64,000 nucleotides of DNA from Candidatus Poseidonia sp. (GCA_030828165.1 JAURDA010000001.1:39355-103354); one strand, 5' to 3'. Positions 8,502 through 17,212 are shown, numbered from the stretch's first letter. A program made the numbers and translations. Notes: generated by a model from the letters alone, not told the origin.

Positions 8502-8942
8502 TCAGTGCCTTGTGATGACGTGCCCCTTGCCGTCCTTGTAATTGCCAGTTGCGAGCAAGATGATGTCGACGATCCACCAAAGGTAAACACCTCCCCCGGT
8601 GAAGAATTTCACCAATCCAAGAAGGTAGGACCCTGAATAGATGCGGTCGATACCGAACGCGCCAAACAGGATGGAGAGCACCATGGTGAGACCCCAACTC
8701 TTCTCTGAAGCGATGCCAGATTGTGTTTGATGGATGGAAAACGGGTCGGTTGGGGCGGGATAGATGGATACGGGTTCCGGTTGGGGCGGATAGATGGATA
8801 CGGGTTCCGGTTGGGGCGGATAGATGGATACGGGTTCGGGTTGAGCTGGATAAATGGAGGCCTGCTCAGACGAGAGGCTCGGATAGATGGAGTCCTGCTC
8901 AGACGAGAGGCTCGGATAGATGGAGTCCTGTGAAGATTGCAT
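8502..8942 (-). CDS. TM2-domain protein with N-terminal tyrosine-proline tandem repeats
   Basis: This encodes 146 residues from the ATG at 8942; the frame extends upstream but reads as basic junk over noncoding DNA. Residues ~1-80 consist of two kinds of tandem repeat sharing the core SIYP: DSIYPSLSSEQ-like 11-mers, then PVSIYPPQPE-like 10-mers. The C-terminal half is a TM2 domain (PF05154): two membrane helices joined by a short loop with GAFGIDRIYSG and a GGVYLWWIVDIILL second helix. TM2 proteins are of unknown molecular function. The repeats would lie on one side of the membrane and could be phosphorylated or act as a binding scaffold; this is inference. Confidence 0.85.
   Translation of the reverse strand: MQSSQDSIYPSLSSEQDSIYPSLSSEQASIYPAQPEPVSIYPPQPEPVSIYPPQPEPVSIYPAPTDPFSIHQTQSGIASEKSWGLTMVLSILFGAFGIDRIYSGSYLLGLVKFFTGGGVYLWWIVDIILLATGNYKDGKGHVITRH
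8758..8847. repeat. 30-bp coding direct repeat, 3 copies
   Basis: Three head-to-tail 30-base units begin GGATAGATGG at 8758, 8788 and 8818. The first two are identical across the whole unit and the third drifts near its end. Each encodes ten residues of the TM2 protein's N-terminal region. Confidence 0.95.
8848..8937. repeat. 33-bp coding direct repeat, about 2.7 copies
   Basis: Units begin at 8848, 8881 and 8914 with a 33-base period. Copies two and three are identical as far as the third extends. Each encodes eleven residues. The first bases match the neighbouring 30-base repeat, so one family probably arose from the other. Confidence 0.9.
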
Positions 8943-9052
8943 GGTCGGCTTGTGAGGTCGCCGACTTATGAGCCTCACCGACTCCCGGGCCTCCGGCGAG
9001 TTTCTGCACAAAGTTCTTCCCCGAAACGTGGACCGCTTTCGCCGTCGAGGCT

Positions 9053-11068
9053 TCAATCCTGATGGGTGACATGCCAAGCAAAGAGTTGGCTTTCCTCGAC
9101 CCAATCAAGGTACGACCGCCAGGTGGGGTCGTGACGCAGGGTCGTGGGGTGACCGAGAAGAACAAGTCCCCGCTTGGCCCGCGTGATGGCCACGTTCAAG
9201 CGTCGGTAATCGGCCAGGAAACCCACTTCGCCGCGGTCGTTGGCCCGGACGGTCGACATGACGATGACCTCTTTTTCTCGGCCTTGGTACCCGTCAACGC
9301 TTTTGATTTCCAAGCCCGCATACGGTTCCCCAGGTTCCCGTCCACCCGCATCGTCAAACAGATGGACGAGTTCGCGAACCTGACCGTTGTAAGGAGAAAT
9401 CACCCCGATGTCCTCGGGTTGAAGGTCGCCCATCGCCAACAGGTCGTTCACGATGCTGAGGACCTTGGCCGCCTCGTCACGGTTGGAACGGCTTTTGCCT
9501 TCCTCATCCGTTTCCTCAACGCCCTCAACGGGAACGAAGGCCATCGGTCGGTCCCAATCCGGCCACAGAAAACCTGCGGGAGGTGGGCGCTGTTCCGGTG
9601 TGCATCCGTCCTCGAGTCGATTTTCGTAGAAACGGGCGCTTGGAAATTCTCGCAGCGTGGGGTGCATGCGGTATTGCGTGGTAAGCATCATGGATTCCAA
9701 ACCGCAGGCAATCAGTCGGTCAAAGAGGGAACGGTTGAGCCCGCCCGACTCAGCCCGTTTGCTGATGACCGTGGGCGGAAGCTGTTGATGGTCGCCCACC
9801 AAGACGAGTTGTCGGCACCCTTTCACGATGGGGACCAACGCACTTGGTTCGGTGGCTTGGGTCGCTTCGTCCATCAAAACGATGGGGAATTTTCGACGCT
9901 CCAACAACCGGTGGCCTGCGCCGATGGTGGTGGCGCAAATCACCTCGGCCTCGTCGAGAATGCTGGCGGTCATTTCGTCCTCCAAGCGGCGAATTTCTTT
10001 GTGGTTGATGTTGATGTCCCGATGCATCATCCCCTTGTCCTTGCCTTTGAGCGAAGGAAGTTCCCGTTTGAATTTGCGGAGTTCGTCCTGCAGGAACGTC
10101 AGCTCCTCTTGTTTCGGGTGGTCTTCGAGAATGGCATCAAGGGTGGCCGACCGCAAGGCTTCCCGTACCTTCACCGGGCGACCAACTCGGAGCGCCTTGA
10201 CGCCCAAGTCGAGCAAGCCTTCGAGCAGGTTGTCGACCGCCACGTTCGATTCAGCGGTGGCGAGGATGGGTCCGCTTCCTCGGGCGGCGAGGTAGTGGAG
10301 AAGGTGGGTGGCCGTCGTTGTTTTCCCGGTTCCCGGAGGGCCTTGAATCAAGGTCAGACGTTGGTTCACGGCGGCGTCAATGGCCGCTCGTTGCGAGGTG
10401 TTGAGGGTGGCCAAGGTCGGCAACGGCCCCCGTTGGAGCAACTTGCCGCGAATTTCGGGAGGGAGGCGGGCGCTATCGTTGATGTCCAAGACGTTGCCCA
10501 GCAAGACCTCCCGAAGCACCGTCCCGCCGTCGCCTTCGGTTGAATGGAAGGCTTCGAGGGCTTCGTGCATCCGGTCGTGAGCCACGCGGTTGGCTCCGCG
10601 GTCCAAGCGCCAACCTCCCTTGCGCAAGTCGCGAGGCCGTTCGGCCACGACCACCCGAATACGGGTTGGGCCTCGGTCGAGCACCACGCCTTCAACCACT
10701 TTTTCTCCCCACGGCCGGGAACGGGAGATCAGGACGATGTCGCCGTGCGAAAACCGGTGTTCGGGTAATCGGCCGCTGTCCTGCGACTCAAACACCACGA
10801 TGTCCTCGCCAAAGAAACGCCCTTGGGTCCGGGCTCGCAAGTCAAACATGGCCACTCCAGCGAGGACCAACCGTTGTTTTGTCCAGGTTTTCCACCGTTC
10901 CTCGACCGCCTGAGTCTCGTCGTCCAGTTCTTGGCGAATCAATTCGGTCATGCGGTTGAAATGGTCCTGACTGCGGCGCCACCGGTCCGGCATCGGCTCG
11001 TCTTTCGCCATCGGCACTTCGGGAGGAGAGGCGCTGTTCATCCGTTTCACGGCCCCCTTTCGCCCCAT
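9053..11068 (-). CDS. SF1B helicase, UPF1/IGHMBP2/DNA2-like
   Basis: This encodes 671 residues if it starts at the ATG at 11068, which lies about 70 bases below a minus-strand TATA box (GTTTAAGAAT at 11141-11150); an ATG at 11041 is also possible. An N-terminal region with an OB-like stretch is followed by the helicase core: Q-motif/Walker A LIQGPPGTGKTTT, Ia TAESNVAVDNLL, Walker B VLMDEATQ, motif III LVGDHQQLPP, IV QYRMHP, V KSVDGYQGREKEV and VI RRLNVAITRAKRGL. This matches the IGHMBP2/UPF1 group, which moves 5' to 3' on RNA or single-stranded DNA. No zinc-binding CH domain is seen. The likely role is nucleic-acid remodelling, substrate unknown. Confidence 0.93.
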   Translation of the reverse strand: MGRKGAVKRMNSASPPEVPMAKDEPMPDRWRRSQDHFNRMTELIRQELDDETQAVEERWKTWTKQRLVLAGVAMFDLRARTQGRFFGEDIVVFESQDSGRLPEHRFSHGDIVLISRSRPWGEKVVEGVVLDRGPTRIRVVVAERPRDLRKGGWRLDRGANRVAHDRMHEALEAFHSTEGDGGTVLREVLLGNVLDINDSARLPPEIRGKLLQRGPLPTLATLNTSQRAAIDAAVNQRLTLIQGPPGTGKTTTATHLLHYLAARGSGPILATAESNVAVDNLLEGLLDLGVKALRVGRPVKVREALRSATLDAILEDHPKQEELTFLQDELRKFKRELPSLKGKDKGMMHRDININHKEIRRLEDEMTASILDEAEVICATTIGAGHRLLERRKFPIVLMDEATQATEPSALVPIVKGCRQLVLVGDHQQLPPTVISKRAESGGLNRSLFDRLIACGLESMMLTTQYRMHPTLREFPSARFYENRLEDGCTPEQRPPPAGFLWPDWDRPMAFVPVEGVEETDEEGKSRSNRDEAAKVLSIVNDLLAMGDLQPEDIGVISPYNGQVRELVHLFDDAGGREPGEPYAGLEIKSVDGYQGREKEVIVMSTVRANDRGEVGFLADYRRLNVAITRAKRGLVLLGHPTTLRHDPTWRSYLDWVEESQLFAWHVTHQD

Positions 11069-11140
11069 GAAGCGACGACCCCCCCGCCCCTCATCATCGT
11101 ATGGATGGTGAACGAGGACTTCGGCGAGCGAGAAACCCGC

Positions 11141-11150
11141 ATTCTTAAAC
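11141..11150. promoter_or_regulatory. Shared TATA element between divergent genes
   Basis: ATTCTTAAAC reads GTTTAAGAAT on the minus strand. It is the only good TATA candidate between the helicase (ATG 11068) and the zinc-ribbon gene (GTG 11187), and both strands read acceptably, so it may serve both. Confidence 0.4.
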
Positions 11151-11186
11151 AGAGATTCTGCGGCGGAGGGATGAGGTGGGTAGGCC

Positions 11187-12356
11187 GTGTTTGGACGCAA
11201 GAAAAGGGAAAAGGACACCATCGGTGAATCCTGCCCCTATTGCGAGTACCTGAACCCGCTCGGCGCCCAAACCTGCGAGCAATGCTACTACGAACTCAAC
11301 AAATCTGCACGCGACCAACCGATGGCAGAACCCACCACCACGGGTGAAGAAATCATGGATTTGCTCCTCGGTGAGAACGAAGACCCTGAGGAGACCGTCG
11401 CTGTGGTTCAGGCGGTCTTGGCGATGGACGACGTGACCGTGGACATCGACCAATACGCCGTTGTCCCCCCATCGGGCGATGAGGAAGAGGCTGAACCAGA
11501 ATCCTTTGAGTTCATTGAAGGGCAAGGCCCCACCCTTTCTCAAACCGTTTTGGCTGAAGAAGAGGAAGAGGAAATGCTCACGGCTGCCGACGCTCCAAAG
11601 GAACGCATTGAGTTCGCCTTGGAAGCGGTTGACCCGCTTGCCGAGGTGGCCGAACCCGTCCATACGGGAAAGGGTGGCCTTTACTCGCCCACTGTGTCCA
11701 CCCCCAACGACGATGATTTGCTCGGCGAAGTGGGTCCTGCCCCGTCCGAAGCGACACCCGATTTGCCGGACCTGCCGGACGACGACATGGACGAGGCGCC
11801 CGAGTCGTTGGCTCAAGCCGTGGTGAGTGAGCCCCAACGCCAGACCTCTGCGGCCCCGGTTCAGGCCATCGAAACCGCCGTGAGCGCCGTTGCTCCGCCC
11901 CCCTCAACCTCAACGCCCGACCTGCCCGACTTTTTTGATGAGGACGAGCCGTCCGAGCAGGCTCCTCAATCCGTCGTTGCCGTCCCGTCCGCAGAACCCG
12001 CAGAGGCTTCTGAACCGGATGCCGTCGCTCCTACCGAAACGGATTCGCAACCCGAATCAAACGAAAACCGCATTTGGCCCTGGCCCAAAGGGGAGCCTTG
12101 GGCGCCGACCCAAGTCTACCAGGAAGTGGTCGCAGCCATGGAACACATCAAGCACGGGCGAATGGAGCAAGCAGCGCATACGCTCGACGGCCTCGGGCCG
12201 CACCTCGACCAGAACCTCGACATGCTGCTCCACATCTCGGTCTTGATGCAACATTTGGGCCGACACGACCACGTCAAGTGGACGTTGGACATGGCAGCCT
12301 ACGTCCACCCCAACGACCCGCACGTTCAACAAGCCCGGGCTCAATTGCTTGCTTAG
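11187..12356 (+). CDS. Zinc-ribbon protein with acidic linker and TPR-like C-terminus
   Basis: This encodes 389 residues from a GTG at 11187. The N-terminus is a rubredoxin/zinc-ribbon knuckle pair, CPYC...CEQC (residues ~15-35). About 230 residues of acidic, alanine/proline-rich low-complexity sequence follow, with repeats of the type TPDLPDLPDDD and TPDLPDFFDEDE. The last ~85 residues, after WPWPKGEPWAPTQVYQEV, form helices spaced like TPR motifs (GRMEQAAHTLDGLGPHLDQN, GRHDHVKWTLDMAAYV). There is no signal or membrane segment. The layout suggests an adaptor that binds partners through both ends. I know no named family. It overlaps the acetyltransferase frame if that gene used an upstream TTG. 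Confidence 0.75.
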   Translation: MFGRKKREKDTIGESCPYCEYLNPLGAQTCEQCYYELNKSARDQPMAEPTTTGEEIMDLLLGENEDPEETVAVVQAVLAMDDVTVDIDQYAVVPPSGDEEEAEPESFEFIEGQGPTLSQTVLAEEEEEEMLTAADAPKERIEFALEAVDPLAEVAEPVHTGKGGLYSPTVSTPNDDDLLGEVGPAPSEATPDLPDLPDDDMDEAPESLAQAVVSEPQRQTSAAPVQAIETAVSAVAPPPSTSTPDLPDFFDEDEPSEQAPQSVVAVPSAEPAEASEPDAVAPTETDSQPESNENRIWPWPKGEPWAPTQVYQEVVAAMEHIKHGRMEQAAHTLDGLGPHLDQNLDMLLHISVLMQHLGRHDHVKWTLDMAAYVHPNDPHVQQARAQLLA

Positions 12357-12366
12357 AGGGAACCCG

Positions 12367-12936
12367 ATGATGGCTACACCCGAACTCGTCGTCGATGACG
12401 AATTGGTGTTGCGCCCTGCTGCAAAAGGCGTGCTCGAAGCGATGATTGAGGCGTATCACGAGGATGCACCCGCCGCCCAAACCGCGTTGCCGTGGTTGGA
12501 TCCCAGCGACGACATTCGTCGCCAACTCCGGGACATGCTCTACGATATCAACGCCCAGCAAGGAACCGACCGGCTCCATTTTTGGTCCATTCACGTTGCC
12601 TCGACGGGTGAATTTGCCGGCTTGGTCGGCCTCGGTGACGAACTGCAATCCCCGCATTCGGACTTCAATTTGGGGTATTGGGTGCGTCAAAAGCACCGAC
12701 AACAACGCATGGCGAGCCGATGCGTTGACGCCATCTTTGCGTGGCTCGCCCAGCGGGACGAGGCGACGATCGTTGAGATCGCCGTTCATCCCCACAACAC
12801 GCCCGGCTTGGCCACGGCGAGTGCCATCTGCAAACGGTGGGACGGCGAACGGCTTGAAGCGTTCATCGGCATCGAATTCAACGAACGCACCGTCCCGCAT
12901 CATCTCCATCTGGTTGACGTGCAGCCGGGGGCCTAA
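12367..12936 (+). CDS. GNAT-family acetyltransferase (RimJ/RimL-like)
   Basis: This encodes 189 residues from the ATG at 12367, chosen over an in-frame TTG at 12349 that would overlap the preceding gene. The GNAT fold is visible: an N-terminal strand LVLRPA, FWSIHVASTGEFAGLVGL, the acetyl-CoA-binding segment LGYWVRQKHRQQRMASRCVDA in place of the usual Q/RxxGxG/A, and VEIAVHPHNTPGLATASAICKR, the RimJ/L-type NxxSxxxxxKxG equivalent. It acetylates an amino group, perhaps a protein N-terminus, but the substrate is open. It is followed after one base by the deacetylase gene. Confidence 0.8.
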   Translation: MMATPELVVDDELVLRPAAKGVLEAMIEAYHEDAPAAQTALPWLDPSDDIRRQLRDMLYDINAQQGTDRLHFWSIHVASTGEFAGLVGLGDELQSPHSDFNLGYWVRQKHRQQRMASRCVDAIFAWLAQRDEATIVEIAVHPHNTPGLATASAICKRWDGERLEAFIGIEFNERTVPHHLHLVDVQPGA

Positions 12937-12937
12937 C

Positions 12938-13717
12938 ATGCCGACATGGTTCACCGTTGACAGCGATGACCTGCGCCACCTTCCCAAGCATCAGGGCCAT
13001 CCGACTCGCAGCACCGTTCCGTTTGACGGCAAGCCCGATGAACTCTCCTCAACCTTTCAGGACGGATGGCGAGGATTTGTTTCCTGGATGGCGAGCCACG
13101 ATGCAGCCGTGACCTTGTTTTTGATCACCGACCTGCTGGAAAACGAGGCGTTTGTGGAAATGTTAACGGATGCTTTGGCCCGGTTTCCGACCCGACTCAC
13201 CGTCGGCTGTCACGGGCACGAACACCGCTCATGGTCGGCTTGGGGAGAGGATGTCGAGGGATTCTCAGCGACGCTTGCACGTTCAACGGCGCTGCTCAAA
13301 CACCACGCTGGCGATGCCTTTCGGCCTTATTTTCGAGCACCGAACGGCTACGTTGCGCCGTGGATGGCCCCGGTCCTTGCTCAACACGGGTTTACCGTGG
13401 ACTCCTCGGTGAACCCCTCGTGGCTGGTTCGAAAGAAAGCCGGCGGCGCTTCGTGGTCCGAAGTGAAGGAGGCCATGGCGAAGGTCGGGGTTCTTGAGCG
13501 CCCGTGGATGACCCGGTGGTCCTTGCCGGTGAACGGCCCGGCGCTGTTCCGTTTCCCGCTGTCCTTTCTCGCACGACGGGCGTGGAAAAAGACGCCTGAA
13601 CCGTTGTTGGCCGACGAACTTGAGCGGGTTGAACGCCGAAGTGAAAACATCACCACGGTCTACTGCCACGTGCTTGACTTTGCGCGCAACAACGGGACGT
13701 GGACGCCTCCTCGTTGA
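12938..13717 (+). CDS. Polysaccharide deacetylase family protein
   Basis: This encodes 259 residues from the ATG at 12938. NodB-homology features are present: FTVDSDDL (catalytic/metal Asp-Asp at residues ~7-11), CHGHEHRSW (metal-binding HxxxH type at ~88-96), FRAPNGYVAPWM (RxPxG motif) and a C-terminal YCHVLDFA (His near the active site). Such enzymes remove N-acetyl or similar groups from glycans. No signal peptide is seen, so it may act on a cytosolic or lipid-linked sugar precursor. It sits one base after the acetyltransferase gene. Confidence 0.85.
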   Translation: MPTWFTVDSDDLRHLPKHQGHPTRSTVPFDGKPDELSSTFQDGWRGFVSWMASHDAAVTLFLITDLLENEAFVEMLTDALARFPTRLTVGCHGHEHRSWSAWGEDVEGFSATLARSTALLKHHAGDAFRPYFRAPNGYVAPWMAPVLAQHGFTVDSSVNPSWLVRKKAGGASWSEVKEAMAKVGVLERPWMTRWSLPVNGPALFRFPLSFLARRAWKKTPEPLLADELERVERRSENITTVYCHVLDFARNNGTWTPPR

Positions 13718-13758
13718 CGAGGCATAGAGCCAAGTAAAACCGATGTTCTCCCCAACCC

Positions 13759-14118
13759 ATGAGCGTCGTGAACTTCGCCGAGAAATTTGACCTGTTTTCC
13801 GACCTTTGGTCGCCCAAGGTGATTGCCGAGATGAACGACTACCAATTCAAGCTGGTCAAGATTCAAGGCGAATTTGTCTGGCACGACCACAGCGATACCG
13901 ACGAAGTATTCATCGTCATCGAAGGCAGCATGAAGATTGAGTTTGAGGAGCGAACCTTGACCCTCAGCGCTGGCGAGATGCACGTCGTTCCAAAAGGAAC
14001 TCGGCACAAACCCTACGCTGAACAGGAATGCAAGGTCATGCTCGTTGAGCCACGGGGCGTCATCAACACCGGTGATGTGCGGGGTGAACTGACCGCTGAA
14101 AACGATGCTTGGATTTGA
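13759..14118 (+). CDS. Single-domain cupin
   Basis: This 119-residue beta-barrel protein has both cupin motifs: [22 protein letters not shown] (His43, His45, Glu50 as metal ligands) and [17 protein letters not shown] (His82 as the fourth). The ATG at 13759 lies 41 bases after the deacetylase stop. Cupins of this size are often sugar isomerases, dioxygenases or small-molecule sensors; the reaction cannot be assigned. Confidence 0.88.
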   Translation: MSVVNFAEKFDLFSDLWSPKVIAEMNDYQFKLVKIQGEFVWHDHSDTDEVFIVIEGSMKIEFEERTLTLSAGEMHVVPKGTRHKPYAEQECKVMLVEPRGVINTGDVRGELTAENDAWI

Positions 14119-14132
14119 GAAACGAGGCGAAC

Positions 14133-14141
14133 CATAAATAT
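14133..14141 (+). promoter_or_regulatory. TATA box for small membrane ORF/MGMT
   Basis: CATAAATAT lies 22-30 bases upstream of the ATG at 14163, with GAGGAA in between. The spacing fits transcription starting at or just before the start codon. Confidence 0.5.
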
Positions 14142-14162
14142 CCGGCAATCCGAGGAAATCCC

Positions 14163-14264
14163 ATGGAATCTGACGGTATACGCCTGCAAATGATGATGCT
14201 GATCGGCCTCGTGGCCTTGGTCGTGGCAGCGCGCTTGCGAAACGTCTTCGGTGATGGTGAATAG
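14163..14264 (+). CDS. 33-residue single-pass membrane peptide
   Basis: The ORF begins MESDGIRLQ, continues through a hydrophobic helix (MMMLIGLVALVVAA) and ends RLRNVFGDGE. A TATA box and an RBS (GAGGAA) are correctly placed upstream, and its last codons overlap the ATG of the MGMT gene, an arrangement typical of translational coupling. The positive residues after the helix suggest the C-terminus stays in the cytosol. The function is unknown; it could be a small regulatory membrane protein. Confidence 0.45.
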   Translation: MESDGIRLQMMMLIGLVALVVAARLRNVFGDGE

Positions 14265-14556
14265 CGAGATGAAGGGTACGCCGTTTCAACAAAAAGTATG
14301 GAAGGCGCTGAAGAGCATTCCCCGGGGAGAGGTACGCACGTACACGCAAATCGCGGTTCAAATCGGCCACCCCAAATCGGCCCGAGCCGTCGCCAATGCG
14401 TGTGCGAGCAACCCCTACGCTCCCGAAGTCCCGTGTCATCGCGTGGTTCGCTCCGACGGAGGTCTTGGAGGTTATAGCGGGACGGGGGGCGTGGAACAAA
14501 AGCGCCTCCTGCTGAGCGAAGAAGGGGTTGACGTGGGTCAACTCAGAGCTCGGTGA
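14254..14556 (+). CDS. Methylated-DNA-cysteine S-methyltransferase, single domain
   Basis: This encodes 100 residues from the ATG at 14254 (another ATG at 14269). It contains the DNA-binding helix-turn-helix (TYTQIAVQIGHPKSARAVANA, with the arginine finger) and the active-site PCHRV with Cys61, so it should take O6-alkyl groups from guanine onto itself. GLGGYSGTGGVEQKRLLLSEE closes the alkyl pocket. It lacks the N-terminal domain of full MGMT/Ogt, as in the shortest archaeal and bacterial forms. Because Cys is present it is not an alkyltransferase-like ATL protein. Its 3' end overlaps AceE on the other strand by 14 bases. Confidence 0.92.
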   Translation: MVNSEMKGTPFQQKVWKALKSIPRGEVRTYTQIAVQIGHPKSARAVANACASNPYAPEVPCHRVVRSDGGLGGYSGTGGVEQKRLLLSEEGVDVGQLRAR

Positions 14557-17212
14557 TGTCCGTTCGCTCCGAGGAGACGGCGAAGTTCTTCTGAGCCGTA
14601 GCGTAGATTTTTGCGTCCAATTCACCTTCGCGAACCAGGCACGAGAGCGCCGCCAAGGCGATGGCGGCGCCGTCGATTTCGAAGAAACGGCGAAGCGCTT
14701 CTCGAGTATCGGACCGGCCAAAACCGTCGGTGCCGAGAACCGTGTACGGCCCGTTAACCCACTGTCGAATCATGTCGGGAACCGCCGCCATGTTGTCGGA
14801 AACCGCAACGGTGGGAAGGGGTTCGGCGAGCAGCGTCTCCACCCACGGCTTTTGGGTGTCTTCGCTGGGGTGGAGGCGGTTGTGGCGGTCGCAAGCCAGT
14901 CCTTCTCGGCGCAATTCTCCGTAAGAGGTTGCGGAATAAATCTCGGCACGAACGCCGTAGGTTTCGAGTTTCTCAACGGCGTCGAGCACCTGAACCATGA
15001 TCGGGCCTGAACCGATGAGGCGAACGACGGGGCCGTTGCCCTTCGGGGCACCTCGAAGCAAGTACATGCCTTTCACGATGCCCTCGTCAACGCCTTTTGG
15101 CTTGGGGGGCATCGGATAATTTTCGTTATAAATGGCGATGTAATGCAGGACGTCCTTGTCCTGAGCGTACATTTCCTCGATGCCGTAGCGAACGATGGTG
15201 GCGATTTCGTAGGCAAAGGCCGGGTCCCACGCCCGTACGGCAGGGTTGGTGTGCGCCATCAGCAAGGAGTGGCCGTCTTGGTGTTGCAAGCCCTCGCCGT
15301 TGAGGGTGGTTCGCCCGGAGGTGGCTCCCATGAGGAAGCCTCGAGCGCGCTGGTCCGCTGCGGACCAAATCAAATCGGCGACTCGCTGGAAGCCGAACAT
15401 GGAATAGAACGTGTAGAACGGCACCGTTGGATAGAGGTGGGTGGCGTAGGACGTGGCCGAGGCGATGAAGGTGGAGGTGGCTCCGGCCTCGTTGATGCCT
15501 TCTTCGAAGAGTTGGCCCTTTGTGGATTCTTTGTACTTCATCAGCACGTTGTGGTCCACCGGTTTGTAGAGTTGGCCTTCGGGGTGGTAGATGCCGAATT
15601 CGGCAAAGAGCGGGTCCATACCGAAGGTTCGGGCTTCGTCGGGGATGATGGGGACGACGCGTGGACCGAAGGTCTTGTCCTTCATCAGCGAGCGAAGCAC
15701 CCGCACGAACGCCATCGTGGTGGAGACTTCCATCGTTCCCTTTGTTCCCTCATCGAACTCGGCGTACGCAGCGGGTTCGGGCAGCACGATGGTGTCGGAC
15801 GGCACGGTGCGCTTTGGCAGGAAACCGCCCAGCGCCTCTCGACGAGCTTTGGCGTAGGCGACCAGGTCGGGGACATCCTCCGGGAGGACATAGGGGTAGG
15901 ACTCGAGGTCCTTGTCGCTGAAGGCCAACCCGAGGTCATCGCGCATGAACTGCATCGTCTCCATGTCGGCCTTCTTCTTCTGATGCGTGGTGTTTCGTCC
16001 AGCGAAGGAAGGGCCGAGTCCGTAGCCCTTGATGGTGCGAATCAGCACGACGGTCGGCTGGCCTTTGTGCGCCGTTGCTTGCGCGTAAGCAGCGTGCAAC
16101 TTGACGAAGTCGTGTCCACCGACATCGGCACAAAGCGCAACGAGGTCGTCGTCGGAGAGGTGGGCGACCAGAGCGGCCAAGGCTTCGGTGTTGAACAATT
16201 CCTTGCGGATGGTCGCTCCGTCTGCCGTCATCAAACGCTGCTCGTCGCCGTCCACCAAACCGTTCAATCGGTTAGCGAGATGGCCCGCCGTGTCCCGTTC
16301 GAAGAGGTCGTCCCATGAACTTCCCCAGAGCACTTTGATGACGTTCCAACCTGCTCCACGGTACCGGCCTTCAAGCTCCTGAACGATCTTGGAGTTTCCA
16401 CGGACGGGGCCGTCAAGCCGTTGCAAATTGCAATTCATGGTCATGACGATGTTGTCCAGACCTTCTCGGCCAGCCAGCGAGAGTTGGGAAAGGGATTCGG
16501 GCTCGTCCGATTCACCGTCGCCCATCGTGTACCAAACGCGGGAGGCGGACGTGGAAATGAGGCCTCTGTCCTCAAGGTAGCGGTTGAACCGAGCCTGGTG
16601 AATGGCGGTCATGGCGCCCAAACCCATGCTGACCGTTGGGAATTCCCAGAAGTCGGGCATCAAGCGAGGGTGGGGGTAGGAGGAAAGTCCCTCGCCGCCC
16701 ACTTCCTGACGGAACTTTTCCATCTGCTCCCGTGTCAAACGACCTTCAAGCCAGGCTCGGGCGTAGATGCCGGGAGAGGCGTGACCCTGCCAGTACAGAT
16801 GGTCGCCTGCGGAGCCCCCGTCTTTGCCGCGGAAAAAATGGTTGAAACCGATTTCCCATGCGTGGGAAGCCGAGGCATAGGTGGAGATGTGACCGCCAAT
16901 GCCTTCGAAGTATTTGTTCGCCCGAGTCACCATCATCATGGCGTTCCATCGAATGATGCCGTGCAGGCGGGTTTCGGTGTCCAAATCACCGGGATAGGCG
17001 CCTTGGTCATGAGGGTGAATCGTGTTCAAGTACGGTGTTTCAACCACGTCGATGCTCACGCCGGCATCCTTGGCCGAGGCCACGGTGGCCTGGAGCAGCC
17101 GTTGTGCTTCCTCAGGTCCAAGGTGTTGGGCGACCGCACGAATGGAATCCTCCCATTCTTGGGTAGCAACAGGGTCGGGGTCCGGTGATGTTGAGCGCCG
17201 TGAGAAGCCCAT
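14543..17212 (-). CDS. aceE: Pyruvate dehydrogenase E1, homodimeric (AceE type)
   Basis: This encodes 889 residues from the ATG at 17212, close to the 887 of E. coli AceE; the frame is open to 17290 but that extension has no family match. It decarboxylates pyruvate with thiamine diphosphate and passes the acetyl group to a lipoyl E2. Visible features are HISTYASASHAWEIGFNHFF, the ThDP motif GDGESDEPES...NIVMTMNCNLQRLDGP, and RTIKGYGLG. In the second half are EEGINEAGATSTFIA and FYSMFGFQRVADLIW. No E2 or E3 gene lies in the window. The homodimeric form is bacterial in origin and rare in archaea, where ferredoxin oxidoreductases usually do this job, so horizontal acquisition is likely. It ends convergently over the MGMT gene. 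Confidence 0.95.
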   Translation of the reverse strand: MGFSRRSTSPDPDPVATQEWEDSIRAVAQHLGPEEAQRLLQATVASAKDAGVSIDVVETPYLNTIHPHDQGAYPGDLDTETRLHGIIRWNAMMMVTRANKYFEGIGGHISTYASASHAWEIGFNHFFRGKDGGSAGDHLYWQGHASPGIYARAWLEGRLTREQMEKFRQEVGGEGLSSYPHPRLMPDFWEFPTVSMGLGAMTAIHQARFNRYLEDRGLISTSASRVWYTMGDGESDEPESLSQLSLAGREGLDNIVMTMNCNLQRLDGPVRGNSKIVQELEGRYRGAGWNVIKVLWGSSWDDLFERDTAGHLANRLNGLVDGDEQRLMTADGATIRKELFNTEALAALVAHLSDDDLVALCADVGGHDFVKLHAAYAQATAHKGQPTVVLIRTIKGYGLGPSFAGRNTTHQKKKADMETMQFMRDDLGLAFSDKDLESYPYVLPEDVPDLVAYAKARREALGGFLPKRTVPSDTIVLPEPAAYAEFDEGTKGTMEVSTTMAFVRVLRSLMKDKTFGPRVVPIIPDEARTFGMDPLFAEFGIYHPEGQLYKPVDHNVLMKYKESTKGQLFEEGINEAGATSTFIASATSYATHLYPTVPFYTFYSMFGFQRVADLIWSAADQRARGFLMGATSGRTTLNGEGLQHQDGHSLLMAHTNPAVRAWDPAFAYEIATIVRYGIEEMYAQDKDVLHYIAIYNENYPMPPKPKGVDEGIVKGMYLLRGAPKGNGPVVRLIGSGPIMVQVLDAVEKLETYGVRAEIYSATSYGELRREGLACDRHNRLHPSEDTQKPWVETLLAEPLPTVAVSDNMAAVPDMIRQWVNGPYTVLGTDGFGRSDTREALRRFFEIDGAAIALAALSCLVREGELDAKIYATAQKNFAVSSERTDITEL

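Noticed and set aside
8758..8937. Regular direct repeats reminiscent of a CRISPR array
   Set aside because: The units are contiguous with no spacers, stay in frame and encode part of the TM2 protein.
9062..10543. 493-codon plus-strand frame
   Set aside because: It lies opposite the UPF1-like helicase, whose motifs are intact; antisense composition only.
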